Part shown: positions 26,008 through 36,192 of the stretch, one piece after another
Layout: the number at the start of each line of letters is the position of its first letter
Numbering within the stretch: position 1 is the stretch's first letter
Assembly (NCBI GenBank): GCA_028822585.1
Contig: JAPKDL010000003.1
Location: forward strand, 41,402-105,401
DNA: 64,000 nucleotides
DNA from: Alphaproteobacteria bacterium
Lineage (GTDB): Bacteria > Pseudomonadota > Alphaproteobacteria > UBA8366 > GCA-2717185
Reading direction: 5' to 3'
The notes under the pieces: generated by a model
Databases searched by the model: none
Told to the model about the DNA's origin: nothing
What the model saw: the letters and a program-made list of their open reading frames with translations, nothing else
Program-made: the position numbers and the translations under genes

Positions 26008-27618
26008 GTGCCCGACGATACACATTACACTATGTTCCCACTGGGCGCCGATGAGACGCCTTATCGCAAAATTTCCAGTGATTTCGTCACCACGGCCTCC
26101 TTTGACGGCCAGACAATTTTAAAGGTCGATCCAGAAGCGCTTACGGTCTTGGCCAACGAAGCCTTCGGCGACATCAACCATCTTTTGCGGCCAGGTCATT
26201 TAGCGCAATTGGCGAAAATTCTGGACGACCCAGAAGCTTCCGACAACGATAAATTCGTCGCCTACGACCTTTTGAAAAACGCGAACATCGCCGCAGGCGG
26301 CGCACTGCCCATGTGCCAGGATACCGGCACCGCCATTATCATGGGCAAAAAGGGGCAGAATATCTGGACGGGTGGCAACGATGAAGCGGCGTTGGCGAAA
26401 GGTGTTCTAAAAACCTATACAGAACGAAATCTTCGATACAGTCAGGTCTCCCCTAAATCCATGTTCGAAGAAGTGAACACCCGCAATAACTTGCCCGGGC
26501 AAATCGAAATTTACGCCGAACCCGGCGACGCCTATAAATTTCTGTTCATGGCCAAGGGCGGCGGATCCGCCAACAAAACATTCTTGTTCCAGGAAACCCC
26601 CGCTCTGTTAACCCCCGACCGGTTGTTACCGTTCCTTAAAGAAAAAATGCAATCGCTGGGAACAGCCGCGTGTCCTCCCTATCACCTCGCTGTTGTCATT
26701 GGCGGCACGTCTGCCGAATTGAATTTAAAAACGGTGAAACTGGCCAGCACCCGCTACCTTGACGGGCTGCCGACAACCGGTGGTGATCGTGGCCAGGCCT
26801 ATCGCGATGTCGAACTGGAAGCTCAGCTCTTCGACGTGAGCCAAACTCTCGGTATCGGCGCGCAATTTGGCGGCAAATATTTCTGCCATGACGTGCGCGT
26901 CATCCGACTGCCCCGGCACGGCGCAAGTATGCCCATTGGCATCGGCGTATCATGTTCCGCAGACCGTCAGGCGCTCGGAAAGATCACCACAGATGGCGTA
27001 TTTCTGGAACAATTGGAAACCAATCCAGCGCGGTTCCTGCCCGACACGATTAGCGATAATTTAGGCGGCGACGTCGTTAGTATCGACCTGTCTCAACCGA
27101 TGAGCGACATTCTCGAAACGTTGACGCAACACCCCATCAAAACGCGACTGGCGCTCAATGGCACCATCATTGTTGCACGGGATAGCGCGCATGCCCGATT
27201 GCGGGCAAAGCTGGAAGCAGGCGAACCGTTGCCACAATACTTTAAGGACCATCCCATCTATTACGCCGGGCCCGCGAAAACACCCGACGGCATGGCCTCG
27301 GGCTCATTCGGCCCCACGACCGCCGGACGAATGGATTCATTTGTGGACCAATTCCAGGATGCAGGTGGCAGCATGATAATGCTGGCCAAGGGCAACCGGT
27401 CAGACATTGTCCGTCAGGCCTGCCAGAAACACGGCGGGTTTTATCTGGGCTCCATTGGCGGCCCCGCCGCACGACTGGCGCAAGACTGCATCAGAAAGGT
27501 CGAAGTGCTCGACTTCGAAGATTTGGGCATGGAAGCGATCTGGCGGATCGAAGTCGAAAATTTCCCAGCCTTTATCGTTGTTGACGACAAAGGCAATGAT
27601 TTCTTCAAAGCCCTATAA
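26008..27618 (+). CDS. Class I fumarate hydratase ([4Fe-4S] type)
   Basis: 536 residues from the GTG at 26008, preceded by GGGAGG. It hydrates fumarate to malate in the TCA cycle. The N-terminal Fe-S hydro-lyase alpha domain has [32 protein letters not shown] and [15 protein letters not shown] hold further cluster-ligand and substrate residues; the C-terminal beta domain has [17 protein letters not shown] and ANGSD-like GNRSD. Length and motifs fit FumA/FumB and not the unrelated class II FumC. Such enzymes are oxygen-sensitive. It is a single-gene unit closed by the hairpin at 27625. Confidence 0.95.
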   Translation: MPDDTHYTMFPLGADETPYRKISSDFVTTASFDGQTILKVDPEALTVLANEAFGDINHLLRPGHLAQLAKILDDPEASDNDKFVAYDLLKNANIAAGGALPMCQDTGTAIIMGKKGQNIWTGGNDEAALAKGVLKTYTERNLRYSQVSPKSMFEEVNTRNNLPGQIEIYAEPGDAYKFLFMAKGGGSANKTFLFQETPALLTPDRLLPFLKEKMQSLGTAACPPYHLAVVIGGTSAELNLKTVKLASTRYLDGLPTTGGDRGQAYRDVELEAQLFDVSQTLGIGAQFGGKYFCHDVRVIRLPRHGASMPIGIGVSCSADRQALGKITTDGVFLEQLETNPARFLPDTISDNLGGDVVSIDLSQPMSDILETLTQHPIKTRLALNGTIIVARDSAHARLRAKLEAGEPLPQYFKDHPIYYAGPAKTPDGMASGSFGPTTAGRMDSFVDQFQDAGGSMIMLAKGNRSDIVRQACQKHGGFYLGSIGGPAARLAQDCIRKVEVLDFEDLGMEAIWRIEVENFPAFIVVDDKGNDFFKAL

Positions 27619-27624
27619 CGACGA

Positions 27625-27657
27625 AACCGATACGGATTCACTTTATCCGTATCGGTT
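27625..27657 (+). terminator. Hairpin terminator after the fumarase gene
   Basis: A perfect 13-bp inverted repeat (27625-27637 with 27645-27657) around a 7-nt loop, 7 bp after the fumarase stop codon. No long T-run follows directly (aatgacctcg), so termination may be partial or the hairpin may mainly protect the mRNA 3' end. Confidence 0.7.
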
Positions 27658-27774
27658 AATGACCTCGCTTGGTTGCTAATTTTTAACCGTCTTAATAATT
27701 TAAGACATCGTCGCGGGCGGTGGCCGCTAAAGTCATTACTTCACCGATAATGTCAGCGAGCACTGAAAGGTCCT

Positions 27775-28352
27775 TCAAGGTCGCATGAAGATGCCTTGCG
27801 ACTTTTTCGAAATGACTTCTATTGAGACCTTTTTATCAACCAAAGGTTTCTCGCGCTTCAACACAACTGGCGAGGTTTTAATTAACCGTTCAGTGTCAAG
27901 CACCCGGTCGACATCGAATACGACCAACAAATCTAGATCCAGGCAGTAAACACCCGCCGAAAGTTGCCGAACATTTTCCGCCATCGTCGCCGGTGCCTAT
28001 TAAAAACTCGGTGATGTAAATTTTGAACATTACCGATTGTGTCCACAAGCAACGTATATAAGTCGTTATTGTATTCCACCGTCTCGCCCATCGATTACGC
28101 GTCTTCAAATTTTTGATCCAACCCAAGATATTTACGCAAATAAATCATCGCTACAATTTGACCCCGCAGGTTCATGACACCGGCAATTGCCGCCAGCGTC
28201 AACGGGACTAAGGTTATTTGACGCGCTTCACCAACACCCTAAACCAACAAAATGGGTATTCCAAAGGTTTGCCCATCTACCCTCATCGTGGCGAATTGTT
28301 CTTCGTCGGTGCGCCGCCCGTCATCCTGGGTCACAATCGCCAAGTCATTCAT
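27775..28352 (-). pseudogene. Decayed CheW-like chemotaxis coupling protein
   Basis: Starts with a good ribosome site (AGGTGAGGA) and ATG at 28352. The frame reads FATMRVDGQTFGIPILLV, then TAG; GVGEARQITLVPLTLAAIAG and VMNLRGQIVAMIYLRKYLGL, then TAA; SMGETVEYNNDLYTLLVDTI; and after a frameshift near 27985 ends with AGVYCLDLDLLVVFDVDRVL. The order and spacing match a single CheW domain from end to end, including the conserved N-L-R-G-x-I-V. Two in-frame stops and one shift make it non-functional. No other chemotaxis gene is in the window. Confidence 0.88.
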
Positions 28353-28491
28353 TTTAATTTCCTCACCTCGAAATCGCACCGATAGGCAGACGCAGCGTTG
28401 CATAACTAATAACTACCCGGTAACGATTATTCGAATAACGCTAACAGAGCTTTGACATCCTCATTATTTGTTGGATTGAAAATATCTCGCG

Positions 28492-29151
28492 ATGCCAAAC
28501 TCGCACCCTGTTTTACACCTTCCCAAACTGTTGTTTGATGGTCCGATAGATGCTGCCCTTACGATTGCGCTCGCCCATGGCGCGGGTCTGTCCAAGGACG
28601 CCCCTTTCATGACACAAATCGCATCGGGATTAGCGGATCGAGGCCTTCGTGTCGCACGTTTTAATTTTCCCTATATGGATAAAATTGAAGAAACAGGGAA
28701 GCGACGTCCACCAGATCGACCGCCTATACTTATGCAGACTTGGCGGAATATTATTGCCGAAATTGGTGCCAAAACACTGATAATTGGTGGAAAATCCCTG
28801 GGTGGCCGCATCGCAAGTCTGGTCGCAGATGAAGCAGGTGTGTTGGGATTGACTGCTCTGGGCTATCCATTCCATCCGACGGGAAAACCGGAAAAAACCA
28901 GAACTGCACATCTTGCAACTTTACAAACACCGACCTTGATTTGCCAAGGAACAAGAGATCCTTTTGGAACCCTCGCCGATGTCTCGACCTACAATTTATC
29001 TCCCGCCATTCGCCTGCATTGGCTCGAGGATGGCGATCATGGATTCAAACCCCGGAAAGTGTCCGGACGCACAGAAATACAAAATGTCGACGACGCCATC
29101 GCTGCTTTGGCTATTTTTGCTAAAGAGCTGGAAACCATGGCATCCGGTTAG
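28492..29151 (+). CDS. Alpha/beta hydrolase of the TEX30/KANSL3-like family
   Basis: 219 residues. Alpha/beta-hydrolase features: an early LAHGAGLSKDAPFM (oxyanion loop), the nucleophile elbow GGKSLGGR (G-x-S-x-G with Ser near 101), LICQGTRDPFG (acid Asp) and LEDGDHGFKP (His). The HGAG and GKSLGGR motifs mark the group of small cytoplasmic hydrolases related to eukaryotic TEX30. Substrate unknown. The frame begins with ATG at 28492 and stands alone between the decayed CheW gene and the ribbon-helix-helix gene. Confidence 0.85.
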   Translation: MPNSHPVLHLPKLLFDGPIDAALTIALAHGAGLSKDAPFMTQIASGLADRGLRVARFNFPYMDKIEETGKRRPPDRPPILMQTWRNIIAEIGAKTLIIGGKSLGGRIASLVADEAGVLGLTALGYPFHPTGKPEKTRTAHLATLQTPTLICQGTRDPFGTLADVSTYNLSPAIRLHWLEDGDHGFKPRKVSGRTEIQNVDDAIAALAIFAKELETMASG

Positions 29152-29299
29152 GAGTCCGCTTTTAATCGATAAATAGTCAGCATTTGTGCTGCCATCGGCA
29201 TCTGTATTTTCTTGAATTCGCTTCAACGGCGTGATGTGCTAATTACTGAGCCCGTCGAGCAGGACAAATTCTTTTCTCCGTAGGGAGGTAATTTTCACC

Positions 29300-29611
29300 G
29301 TGCAAGCATCGCACAACCACGAAACTCCGTCGCCACGAACCATGAACCACGGTGAGGCGTCAGAAGATGTTCCGGGCGAAATGCGGAAACGATCCGTCGT
29401 GATCGCAGGGCATCGTACTAGCGTTTCGCTGGAAAACGCCTTTTGGGAAGCATTAAAGCAGGAAGCCGCCGCGCGTGGTCAAACCATCAATCAAATCATC
29501 ACCGGCATCGACAAGCAACGCTATGGCAATTTATCAAGCGCAATTCGTCTGTTCATTCTGAAAAATATTCGAAGCGCCGTTAAACAAACGCAACCGAAAC
29601 CCCCGGCTTGA
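29300..29611 (+). CDS. Ribbon-helix-helix domain protein (RHH_4 type)
   Basis: 103 residues from the GTG at 29300 (GGGAGG about 11 bp upstream); an ATG at 29342 would remove 14 weakly conserved residues. Residues 28-90 carry the RHH_4 pattern: KRSVVIAGHRTSVSLENAFW, LKQEAAARGQTINQIITGID and NLSSAIRLFILKNI. Such proteins are small DNA-binding or regulatory proteins common in Alphaproteobacteria; targets unknown. Its 3' end is 10 bp from the convergent AsmA gene. Confidence 0.85.
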   Translation: MQASHNHETPSPRTMNHGEASEDVPGEMRKRSVVIAGHRTSVSLENAFWEALKQEAAARGQTINQIITGIDKQRYGNLSSAIRLFILKNIRSAVKQTQPKPPA

Positions 29612-29620
29612 TTGCGACTC

Positions 29621-32600
29621 TTATCCGCCAAGTCCTTTTAGAAGATCTCTAATCAGGTCCTTCGCTTTCGGTTTTCCCTGCCCGTCCAATATCACCGGCA
29701 ATCTTTGACGCAATGGATTTGATTGCGTTGAGGCTGCTGCTGGCGCGCGGCGCAGAAGAATATCACCTCCCGGCGTAACGCTGGGCGTATCCAACGAGCC
29801 TTTTACATCGAAATAGATTAAGGGAGCGCCACCGCTATTTTGAAACATTGACGTCCGTGAATCGACACGCCACGCCGGTAAATCAACCGCACCCACTATA
29901 GAAGCATAAGCGCCAACGCCGTTAAGCCGCCCGTTTTGCGTAGAGACAACGCCTTTGTGAATCGACAAATCGCCGCTCAACTTTGAGGGGCTTTTCCCAA
30001 AGGCGTCAAACAACACATTGGAGGCGCCACCAGCGAGACCTATTTCCTTAACCTTTTTACCAAATAACGCCGACGCAATGTTCAAAGCTGTGGCGGCCAA
30101 CCGCTCTTGCTTGTTTATATGCACCTGCACCCGACCACCAAGACGAGCAGACCCATTAAAGCCTTCGACTAACTCGGCCTCGCTGACGCCTGACGTTGAA
30201 CCAGAAAATTCAAGCGAAATGGGACCGGACAACCGGCCGGGAACATCCGCCATCGCCATAAGGTCGCGACTTTCCACGTCGCGCACATGCAATGTTGCGG
30301 TGACCGCCGGCGGCTTAACACGTGAATCAACGCTACCTGTGCCGGACACAGCACCGCCCCACACGCCAGCGTTAAATTTTTCGAAATTCAAGCGGCCTTC
30401 TTTCAACTTAAATTGGATGTGCGGTTTTTTGAGCGCGATCCGGTCCAGAATCAAACCCGCCATGATCAAGGTTACATCCGCGTCTACACCGTTCAGACCC
30501 GACAGGTCCAACAATTCCCGAGACCATCGGCCATTGGCGCCATCGGCCCCCAAACCACTCAACACAGCGCCGGTTTGTGATAAACCATGCACTTTACGCT
30601 GCCGATTCCGAGCGGTATCGGCGGGTTTTCGGGGCGCCAGAAATAGGTCCACCAGAACTTCACCTGTTTCCAAGCGCGTCTTGATACGGGGAAGGTCCCC
30701 TGTCAGTTCCACGGACATGACGCCTTTCACCGCAACCGGGCCTACCGATGCATCGATATCGGTTATGTCCAGATTTGTCGCCGTTCTCGTCATGCGGAAC
30801 GCTGCCGCCAGCGCGCCTAAGTTTGTCGCAGCGGGCTTAAAATCTGGTATGAACATACGAACCGCCTTCGTTAAGTCCTGATGATGAAGGCGGATTTCTG
30901 TAACAATTTTTGGGGCGACTTGGATATCCGTCAACGCGCCATCCACCGCATATTCGCCACCCATCGCGACCCCCGACGCCTTAAAAGAAATTGCGTCAAC
31001 GCTGCCGTCAATTTTTCCCTTGGCGGAAACCTTGTCTAATTGCCGGACGGTCAGAGGCGGCTTCACACCCAACCAGCGAAAGGTTCGTGCTAAATCCATT
31101 CCCACAACATCGAAATCCAAATCGACTTTAGGAGTCCCACCTAACCCGTGCAGCGTACCCTCTAATTTTCCGGCGACGCCCATCGCATCAGCGACGCGCA
31201 GCGTCTTCAACGACATATCGCCGCCAACTAAAAGCCCTTCCGCCATCAGTTTTTGAAGGGTCGCACCCTGAAAGGTGAGCCGCTCCACGCGCATGTCAAA
31301 ATTAGCATCAAACGTGTCAAGCAACGCCAGCCCGCCTGATCCTGACGCACTTGCTGACTTTTCCACTACGCCCAGTTTAATGCTCGACGTAGCGATGTTT
31401 CTCCGCGTTTTGGGCAGATAAGCGTCCAGATTAAAGCGGTCGATAGCGAGGCGTAGACCCAATCCCGGTCGTTCGCGGATCGCCAACGCCAACGCGCCTG
31501 TCATTATACTGGCGTCGAGACGAATATTGATGTCTTGAATTTCGACACTTTCCAGCGTCGCCTTAACCTTGCTGGCGTAAGAAAACCCGCGCAGTCGATC
31601 AGTTGAAACACCGTTTGTGTCAATATTCAACCAATCAAGCACAGCGCGCAGATTATCTGACGCGGCGGCGACCTCTCCTTCAAACAAGGGGGCGTCATCG
31701 ACCATCTGCAAAAACCCAAACGCCGAAACGTCTGATCCTCCCGGTAACAGCGCGGAGGCGCGATCTAGCGTTATCGACCCATTCGACATTGTCGCGCGCA
31801 ATCCAGCCTGGCGCACGACGCCACGATTGTATTGCAAAACATCAACCGTCAAATCCAGAGAGGCATTAATATTTTCAGGCAGCGCAAACGCGGCGTCGTT
31901 TAACGCCACGACCTTCACAGGAATCGACCTAATTGTTTTACCGGTCATCTCCCTCGTCTTTTCGGCCGGCAAAAATTTGTCGAGTTCAATTTTATTCACC
32001 GATAACGCCACATCAATATCAATGGCCGCGCCTAGGTTTAAATTTATGGCACCATTGGCGGTAGCGTCGCCAAGCCGCATCGCCATATCGTTCAACGCAG
32101 TCAATTTGCCATCGGTAGAAACAACGCCAACAATCGAAAAGGGCTGCGCCAGAACGGCTGGTGCGACGCTTCCGGTTAGGCGTTGGAACGCACTGGCGGC
32201 ATTTTCGCCCTCGACTGTCAATTTACCCTTCAGCAACGCCGCAGGACCCGGGTCAACCAGCTTACCCGAAAACAACACACGCGATTTAAGGCCTGTGATG
32301 GCGACTGCCGAATTTATGCCAATCGGTTGATTGGCTCGAACGATATTCGTGCGCAGGGTCGCTTCGATTGGCACCCCACGAACAAGTGCAGACAGTGTCG
32401 CCGTAAAAGGTCCGTGCAACGATCCTGCCGCGATTTCCGCATTTATATTTTCAATATGCTCTACCTGCGCGCCATTCCGATAACTTACCACGCCTTTGGT
32501 GATGGTCAGGCTAGCTAATGAAATCGCAACGCCTGCATCGCCGGTACTTTTTAGACCGGATTTGCTATCATCGCCGCCCAAATTTATGGCGAAATCCCAA

Positions 32601-32971
32601 CTGGCGCGGCCATCCGCCAAAACCTCCAGCGTAATTACTGGTTCGACCAGTTGAATGCTCTCCACCGCGATCCGTTTACGAAAAAGTTCGGCGATAGAGA
32701 CACGAATCCGAACTTCTTTTAACGTCAACATGTCTGGGGATTGAGCGCCGTCGATATTGGAAAGTCGAACCCCGCTGGCCCGTAACACTGGCGTTGGTAG
32801 AACGGTGAACGTCAAATCGCCATCGATCGACAAGCGACGGCCTGTCGCGGTCTCAACCGCGTGGGTGATTTCACCTTTGTAGGCGTTCCAATCGATGAAG
32901 CCAGGGGCGATCAAGACCATCGCAACCAACAGCACGATAACGCCGCCAATAAGAATCAAAACTTTCTTCAC
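29621..32971 (-). CDS. AsmA family protein
   Basis: 1116 residues. An N-terminal signal anchor (KVLILIGGVIVLLVAMVLIA) is followed by the AsmA N-domain signature FIDWNAYKGEITHAVETATGRRL. A very long periplasmic region of repeated beta strands ends in the AsmA C-terminal domain (FNGSARLGGRVQVHINKQE, then SALFGKKVKEIG). AsmA-like proteins are thought to bridge the periplasm and carry or regulate phospholipids for outer-membrane balance. It is larger than E. coli AsmA (617) but normal for the alphaproteobacterial version. It is followed, convergently, by the ribbon-helix-helix gene. Confidence 0.92.
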   Translation of the reverse strand: MKKVLILIGGVIVLLVAMVLIAPGFIDWNAYKGEITHAVETATGRRLSIDGDLTFTVLPTPVLRASGVRLSNIDGAQSPDMLTLKEVRIRVSIAELFRKRIAVESIQLVEPVITLEVLADGRASWDFAINLGGDDSKSGLKSTGDAGVAISLASLTITKGVVSYRNGAQVEHIENINAEIAAGSLHGPFTATLSALVRGVPIEATLRTNIVRANQPIGINSAVAITGLKSRVLFSGKLVDPGPAALLKGKLTVEGENAASAFQRLTGSVAPAVLAQPFSIVGVVSTDGKLTALNDMAMRLGDATANGAINLNLGAAIDIDVALSVNKIELDKFLPAEKTREMTGKTIRSIPVKVVALNDAAFALPENINASLDLTVDVLQYNRGVVRQAGLRATMSNGSITLDRASALLPGGSDVSAFGFLQMVDDAPLFEGEVAAASDNLRAVLDWLNIDTNGVSTDRLRGFSYASKVKATLESVEIQDINIRLDASIMTGALALAIRERPGLGLRLAIDRFNLDAYLPKTRRNIATSSIKLGVVEKSASASGSGGLALLDTFDANFDMRVERLTFQGATLQKLMAEGLLVGGDMSLKTLRVADAMGVAGKLEGTLHGLGGTPKVDLDFDVVGMDLARTFRWLGVKPPLTVRQLDKVSAKGKIDGSVDAISFKASGVAMGGEYAVDGALTDIQVAPKIVTEIRLHHQDLTKAVRMFIPDFKPAATNLGALAAAFRMTRTATNLDITDIDASVGPVAVKGVMSVELTGDLPRIKTRLETGEVLVDLFLAPRKPADTARNRQRKVHGLSQTGAVLSGLGADGANGRWSRELLDLSGLNGVDADVTLIMAGLILDRIALKKPHIQFKLKEGRLNFEKFNAGVWGGAVSGTGSVDSRVKPPAVTATLHVRDVESRDLMAMADVPGRLSGPISLEFSGSTSGVSEAELVEGFNGSARLGGRVQVHINKQERLAATALNIASALFGKKVKEIGLAGGASNVLFDAFGKSPSKLSGDLSIHKGVVSTQNGRLNGVGAYASIVGAVDLPAWRVDSRTSMFQNSGGAPLIYFDVKGSLDTPSVTPGGDILLRRAPAAASTQSNPLRQRLPVILDGQGKPKAKDLIRDLLKGLGG

Positions 32972-33048
32972 GCTATACGACTCCCAAATGCTGACCGCTC
33001 ATTTTCAAATCAAGGCAGAGATTTCAAACGCAACCAAGCGGGCGGTCG

Positions 33049-34443
33049 TCACATCCGCAGCATTTTACCGGGGTTCATGATATTCGCAGGGTCAAACGCC
33101 TGTTTAATGGATCTCATAAGGCTTACCGCCTCACCATGTTCAGCAACCAGAAAGTCAATTTTGCCCAAGCCAATACCATGCTCGCCCGTGCAGGTGCCCC
33201 CCATTGCGATGGCGCGCATGTTCAGCCGCTCAATCAGCCCTTTAGCGCGAGACATATCGTGAGGGTCCTCCGGGTCAATAATCAGCACGAGATGAAAATT
33301 ACCGTCTCCCACATGCCCTACAATCGGCGCGATGAGATCGGTTTTTTCAATGTCGATGCGAGTTTCTTCGATACATTCAGCCAATTTTGATATGGGGACG
33401 CAAGCGTCCGTGGCAATCCCGCGCTTGCCCGGAACCAACGCCATCGCCGCGTAATAGGCGTCATGACGCGCCTGCCATAGCTTGTTGCGTTCTTCGGTGT
33501 TTGAGGTCCACTGAAACCCCCCGCCGCCATACTCATCGGAAATCGAACGGACCAGCTCTGCCTGTTCTTCGACCGAGGCGGGCGATCCGTGAAATTCAAA
33601 AAACAACGTATGCTTTTTCTCGAAGCCTTTGAGGTTGGAATATTGGATACAAGCGTCCATTTGCCAGGTATCGAGCAGTTCGATCCGCGCGACGGGAACG
33701 CCAGACTGGATCGTTAAAATTACGGTGTCGACCGCTCCGCCCAGCGTTTCAAACTGACAGACCGCCGCCGACATCGATTCCGGAATGCCATAGAGCCGCA
33801 ATTGCACTTCGGTGATGATTCCCAGCGTGCCTTCCGAGCCCACAAAGAGCCGCGTTAAATCATAGCCCGCCGCTGATTTGCGCGCCCGCCCACCGGTTTT
33901 AATAATACGGCCATCAGCCATCACAACGGTGAGACCCAGAACATTTTCACGCATGGTGCCATATCGAACCGCGTTAGTCCCGCTGGCCCGCGTCGCCGTC
34001 ATCCCGCCAAGCGACGCATCGGCACCAGGGTCAATGGGAAAGAACAGTCCTGTATCACGCAGCGATTCGTTCAACTGTTTGCGCCGCACGCCCGCCTGCA
34101 CTCGACAATCCAAATCCTCGGCGTTGATCTCCAGGATTGCATCCATTTCACTGACATCGATGCAAACACCACCTTGAACCGCAACCACGTGACCTTCCAG
34201 CGATGTGCCTGTGCCATAGGGAATGACCGGAACGCCGTGGTAGGAGCAAACCTTGATCAACGCGCTGACCTCTTCCGTCGAATGCGCAAAGCAAACCGCG
34301 TCCGGCGGCATCGGCGTAAAATAATCCTCGCCACTGCCGTGATGTTCTCGCACGGCGGCCGCCGTCGAGACCCTGTCGCCAATGACGTCGCGCAATTCAT
34401 CAATAAACGCATCGGAAACCAGCTCAATCGCCTGAGTCACCAT
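33049..34443 (-). CDS. FAD-linked oxidase, D-lactate dehydrogenase (cytochrome)/GlcD type
   Basis: 464 residues from the ATG at 34443, with AAAGG about 8 bp upstream; a GTG at 34470 is less likely. The PCMH-type FAD domain (about 45-225) has VPVIPYGTGTSLEGHV, PIDPGADASLGGM and VGSEGTLGIITEV. The FAD-oxidase C domain contains HVGDGNFH and GTCTGEHGIGLGK, which carry metal and substrate residues. It oxidises a D-2-hydroxy acid (D-lactate is the best guess) and passes electrons to cytochrome c or quinone. Glycolate and D-2-hydroxyglutarate are alternative substrates. Confidence 0.9.
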   Translation of the reverse strand: MVTQAIELVSDAFIDELRDVIGDRVSTAAAVREHHGSGEDYFTPMPPDAVCFAHSTEEVSALIKVCSYHGVPVIPYGTGTSLEGHVVAVQGGVCIDVSEMDAILEINAEDLDCRVQAGVRRKQLNESLRDTGLFFPIDPGADASLGGMTATRASGTNAVRYGTMRENVLGLTVVMADGRIIKTGGRARKSAAGYDLTRLFVGSEGTLGIITEVQLRLYGIPESMSAAVCQFETLGGAVDTVILTIQSGVPVARIELLDTWQMDACIQYSNLKGFEKKHTLFFEFHGSPASVEEQAELVRSISDEYGGGGFQWTSNTEERNKLWQARHDAYYAAMALVPGKRGIATDACVPISKLAECIEETRIDIEKTDLIAPIVGHVGDGNFHLVLIIDPEDPHDMSRAKGLIERLNMRAIAMGGTCTGEHGIGLGKIDFLVAEHGEAVSLMRSIKQAFDPANIMNPGKMLRM

Positions 34444-34502
34444 TCTCAATACCTTTCTTTCATTTGCCACAACGCACCTACAACCTGGATAGTCATATAG
34501 AC

Positions 34503-35177
34503 CTACAACATCCGGAACTGCAATTCTGAACCGTCTTCCCCTGAAAACCGAACTTTGACCAACATGCCTGTCGAATCATACCAGAGTTCACGTTCAAGAT
34601 CACCGGTCATGACGAATTTCTGCGCCCGTATCGTGACGCCGCGAACGGTCATCTGAACCCATTTAGCGGCGCTGACTTTAACATTCATCACCTCGCCATC
34701 GGCAGGGTCGATCATTTGCCCTGATTGCGCCATATCTTGACACCACAGACTGGAGGGCACGGCGCCGCGTCCAACGTCGTGTTCCTCGCCATTTACGTTC
34801 AACAACAATCCCGACGCCTGAGGCCACACGACAACGTCAAAGCTTTCACCATTATCGTTTGTTATTGCACGTAGTTCCTGCAAGGTGCCGTCTTTCCAAA
34901 TTTCATGAGCGTCGTGTTCAAATCGGTACACGGAAATGAACAAAAAGCGGTAATCCACAGTGACCTTTATGCGGACTTCGAGACGCCCACCCCGTTGTTC
35001 AAAAGTCACCTCGTGACGACCAATTTCTTCACCATTTCGTTCAATAGCGAAAACGCGACCCAAACCGTGCCCTATCGTGGGCAACGCACCCGTCGTTGCG
35101 ACCAGAAGCAATTGCCCGAGGACAACGGCTGAAACAACCATAACAACGGCGCGCATCCGTAACAGCGGCAAGGACAT
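34503..35177 (-). CDS. DUF6134 family secreted protein
   Basis: 224 residues with a signal or membrane-anchor segment (VVMVVSAVVLGQLLLVATTGALP). The remainder is beta-rich: FAIERNGEEIGRHEVTFEQ, VDYRFLFISVYRFEHDAHEIW, then DLERELWYDSTGMLVKVRF at the end. This is the pattern of a small family annotated DUF6134, similar to the DUF3108 lipocalin-like fold. Probably periplasmic; function unknown. It is 59 bp upstream (in transcription order) of the flavoprotein gene and could share its transcript. Confidence 0.72.
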   Translation of the reverse strand: MSLPLLRMRAVVMVVSAVVLGQLLLVATTGALPTIGHGLGRVFAIERNGEEIGRHEVTFEQRGGRLEVRIKVTVDYRFLFISVYRFEHDAHEIWKDGTLQELRAITNDNGESFDVVVWPQASGLLLNVNGEEHDVGRGAVPSSLWCQDMAQSGQMIDPADGEVMNVKVSAAKWVQMTVRGVTIRAQKFVMTGDLERELWYDSTGMLVKVRFSGEDGSELQFRML

Positions 35178-35295
35178 AGATTTTCTCCGCAGAATTCGTT
35201 TCTCTTTCCGTTTCTACCCCGAAATACGTAATTTTCCGGAACAAAATACGCGGCAACTGCTGACGTGTGGGCACCACGCGTCTAGAATAGAGGCC

Positions 35296-36192
35296 ATGAC
35301 GCTATACAACGACTTAAACAATATCTTACAGGGACTCAGGTGCGCATTAATTATAGGCACCTTAACGTTCATAAGCCTTACAACATCTGCAGCCCGCGCG
35401 TTGGAGGTATCGCTGGAACTCATTCTCGCCGTCGATTGCTCATCTAGCGTGGAACCCGACGAATACGCCCTACAAGTGAAAGGTATCGCCGACGCCTTCC
35501 GCCATCCTACTGTGATCCGGGCGGTCAACACCGCCGCCCCAAATGGAATAGTGGTGACCCTGGTGCAATGGTCTGGCGCCAGCATGCAATCACAAGCGAT
35601 CGACTGGATGCGTATTACAGGGAAGGAAAGCGCGGAATTGGCGGCCCAGGAAATTGAAAATGCGCCCCGTTTCATGCGCTGGGGTGCCACGGCGATTGGC
35701 GAAGCCATTTCGTATTCGCGGGAACTGTTCGAAGACAATGGTTTCGAGGGCCTGCGCAAGGTTATTGATGTTTCCGGAGACGGTATTTCCAACCAGGGTA
35801 CGGTTCCAATTTTAACACACAAGGAGACCGCGAAAGCGAGCGTCACAGTGAACGGTCTGGCGATTTTAACCGGCGAGCCGTCACTCGATATTTATTACCG
35901 CGCCCAGGTCATGTCGGGTCCCCGGGCCTTCGTGGAACGCGCAGAAGGGTTTGATGACTTTGCGGTCGCAATGCGCCGCAAGTTGATCCGAGAAATCGGC
36001 AGCCCACCAGCAGTCCGCGGAACCCCGCATCGACCTCTGGCGACTCAGATGGCAAAAACGACCTCTACCGTGCCAAGCGCCCCGAAATCCGCAACGACCG
36101 AGCTTCCCGGCGGTGCTTTGAATATCCCCATCGTGCTACCGGTTGTGACCCAGTCCCCAGATTTTAAACCATCGCCCAGACGAGACCGATGA
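35296..36192 (+). CDS. DUF1194 family secreted VWA-like protein
   Basis: 298 residues from the ATG at 35296 (AGAGG just upstream); codons open further upstream overlap the divergent DUF6134 start region and are not used. Signal peptide to ARA. A von Willebrand-like domain (about 38-245) begins LELILAVDCSSSVEPDEYAL (MIDAS D-x-S-x-S) and has KVIDVSGDGISNQG. Typical DUF1194 proteins end near here; the last 50 or so residues are Pro/Thr/Ser-rich and lie over the convergent hydratase gene. Function unknown; periplasmic or secreted. Confidence 0.85.
   Translation: MTLYNDLNNILQGLRCALIIGTLTFISLTTSAARALEVSLELILAVDCSSSVEPDEYALQVKGIADAFRHPTVIRAVNTAAPNGIVVTLVQWSGASMQSQAIDWMRITGKESAELAAQEIENAPRFMRWGATAIGEAISYSRELFEDNGFEGLRKVIDVSGDGISNQGTVPILTHKETAKASVTVNGLAILTGEPSLDIYYRAQVMSGPRAFVERAEGFDDFAVAMRRKLIREIGSPPAVRGTPHRPLATQMAKTTSTVPSAPKSATTELPGGALNIPIVLPVVTQSPDFKPSPRRDR

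Noticed and set aside
30018..30881. 287-codon open frame on the plus strand
   Set aside because: It is antisense to the AsmA gene, without ribosome site or recognisable motif, and reflects codon bias of the real gene.
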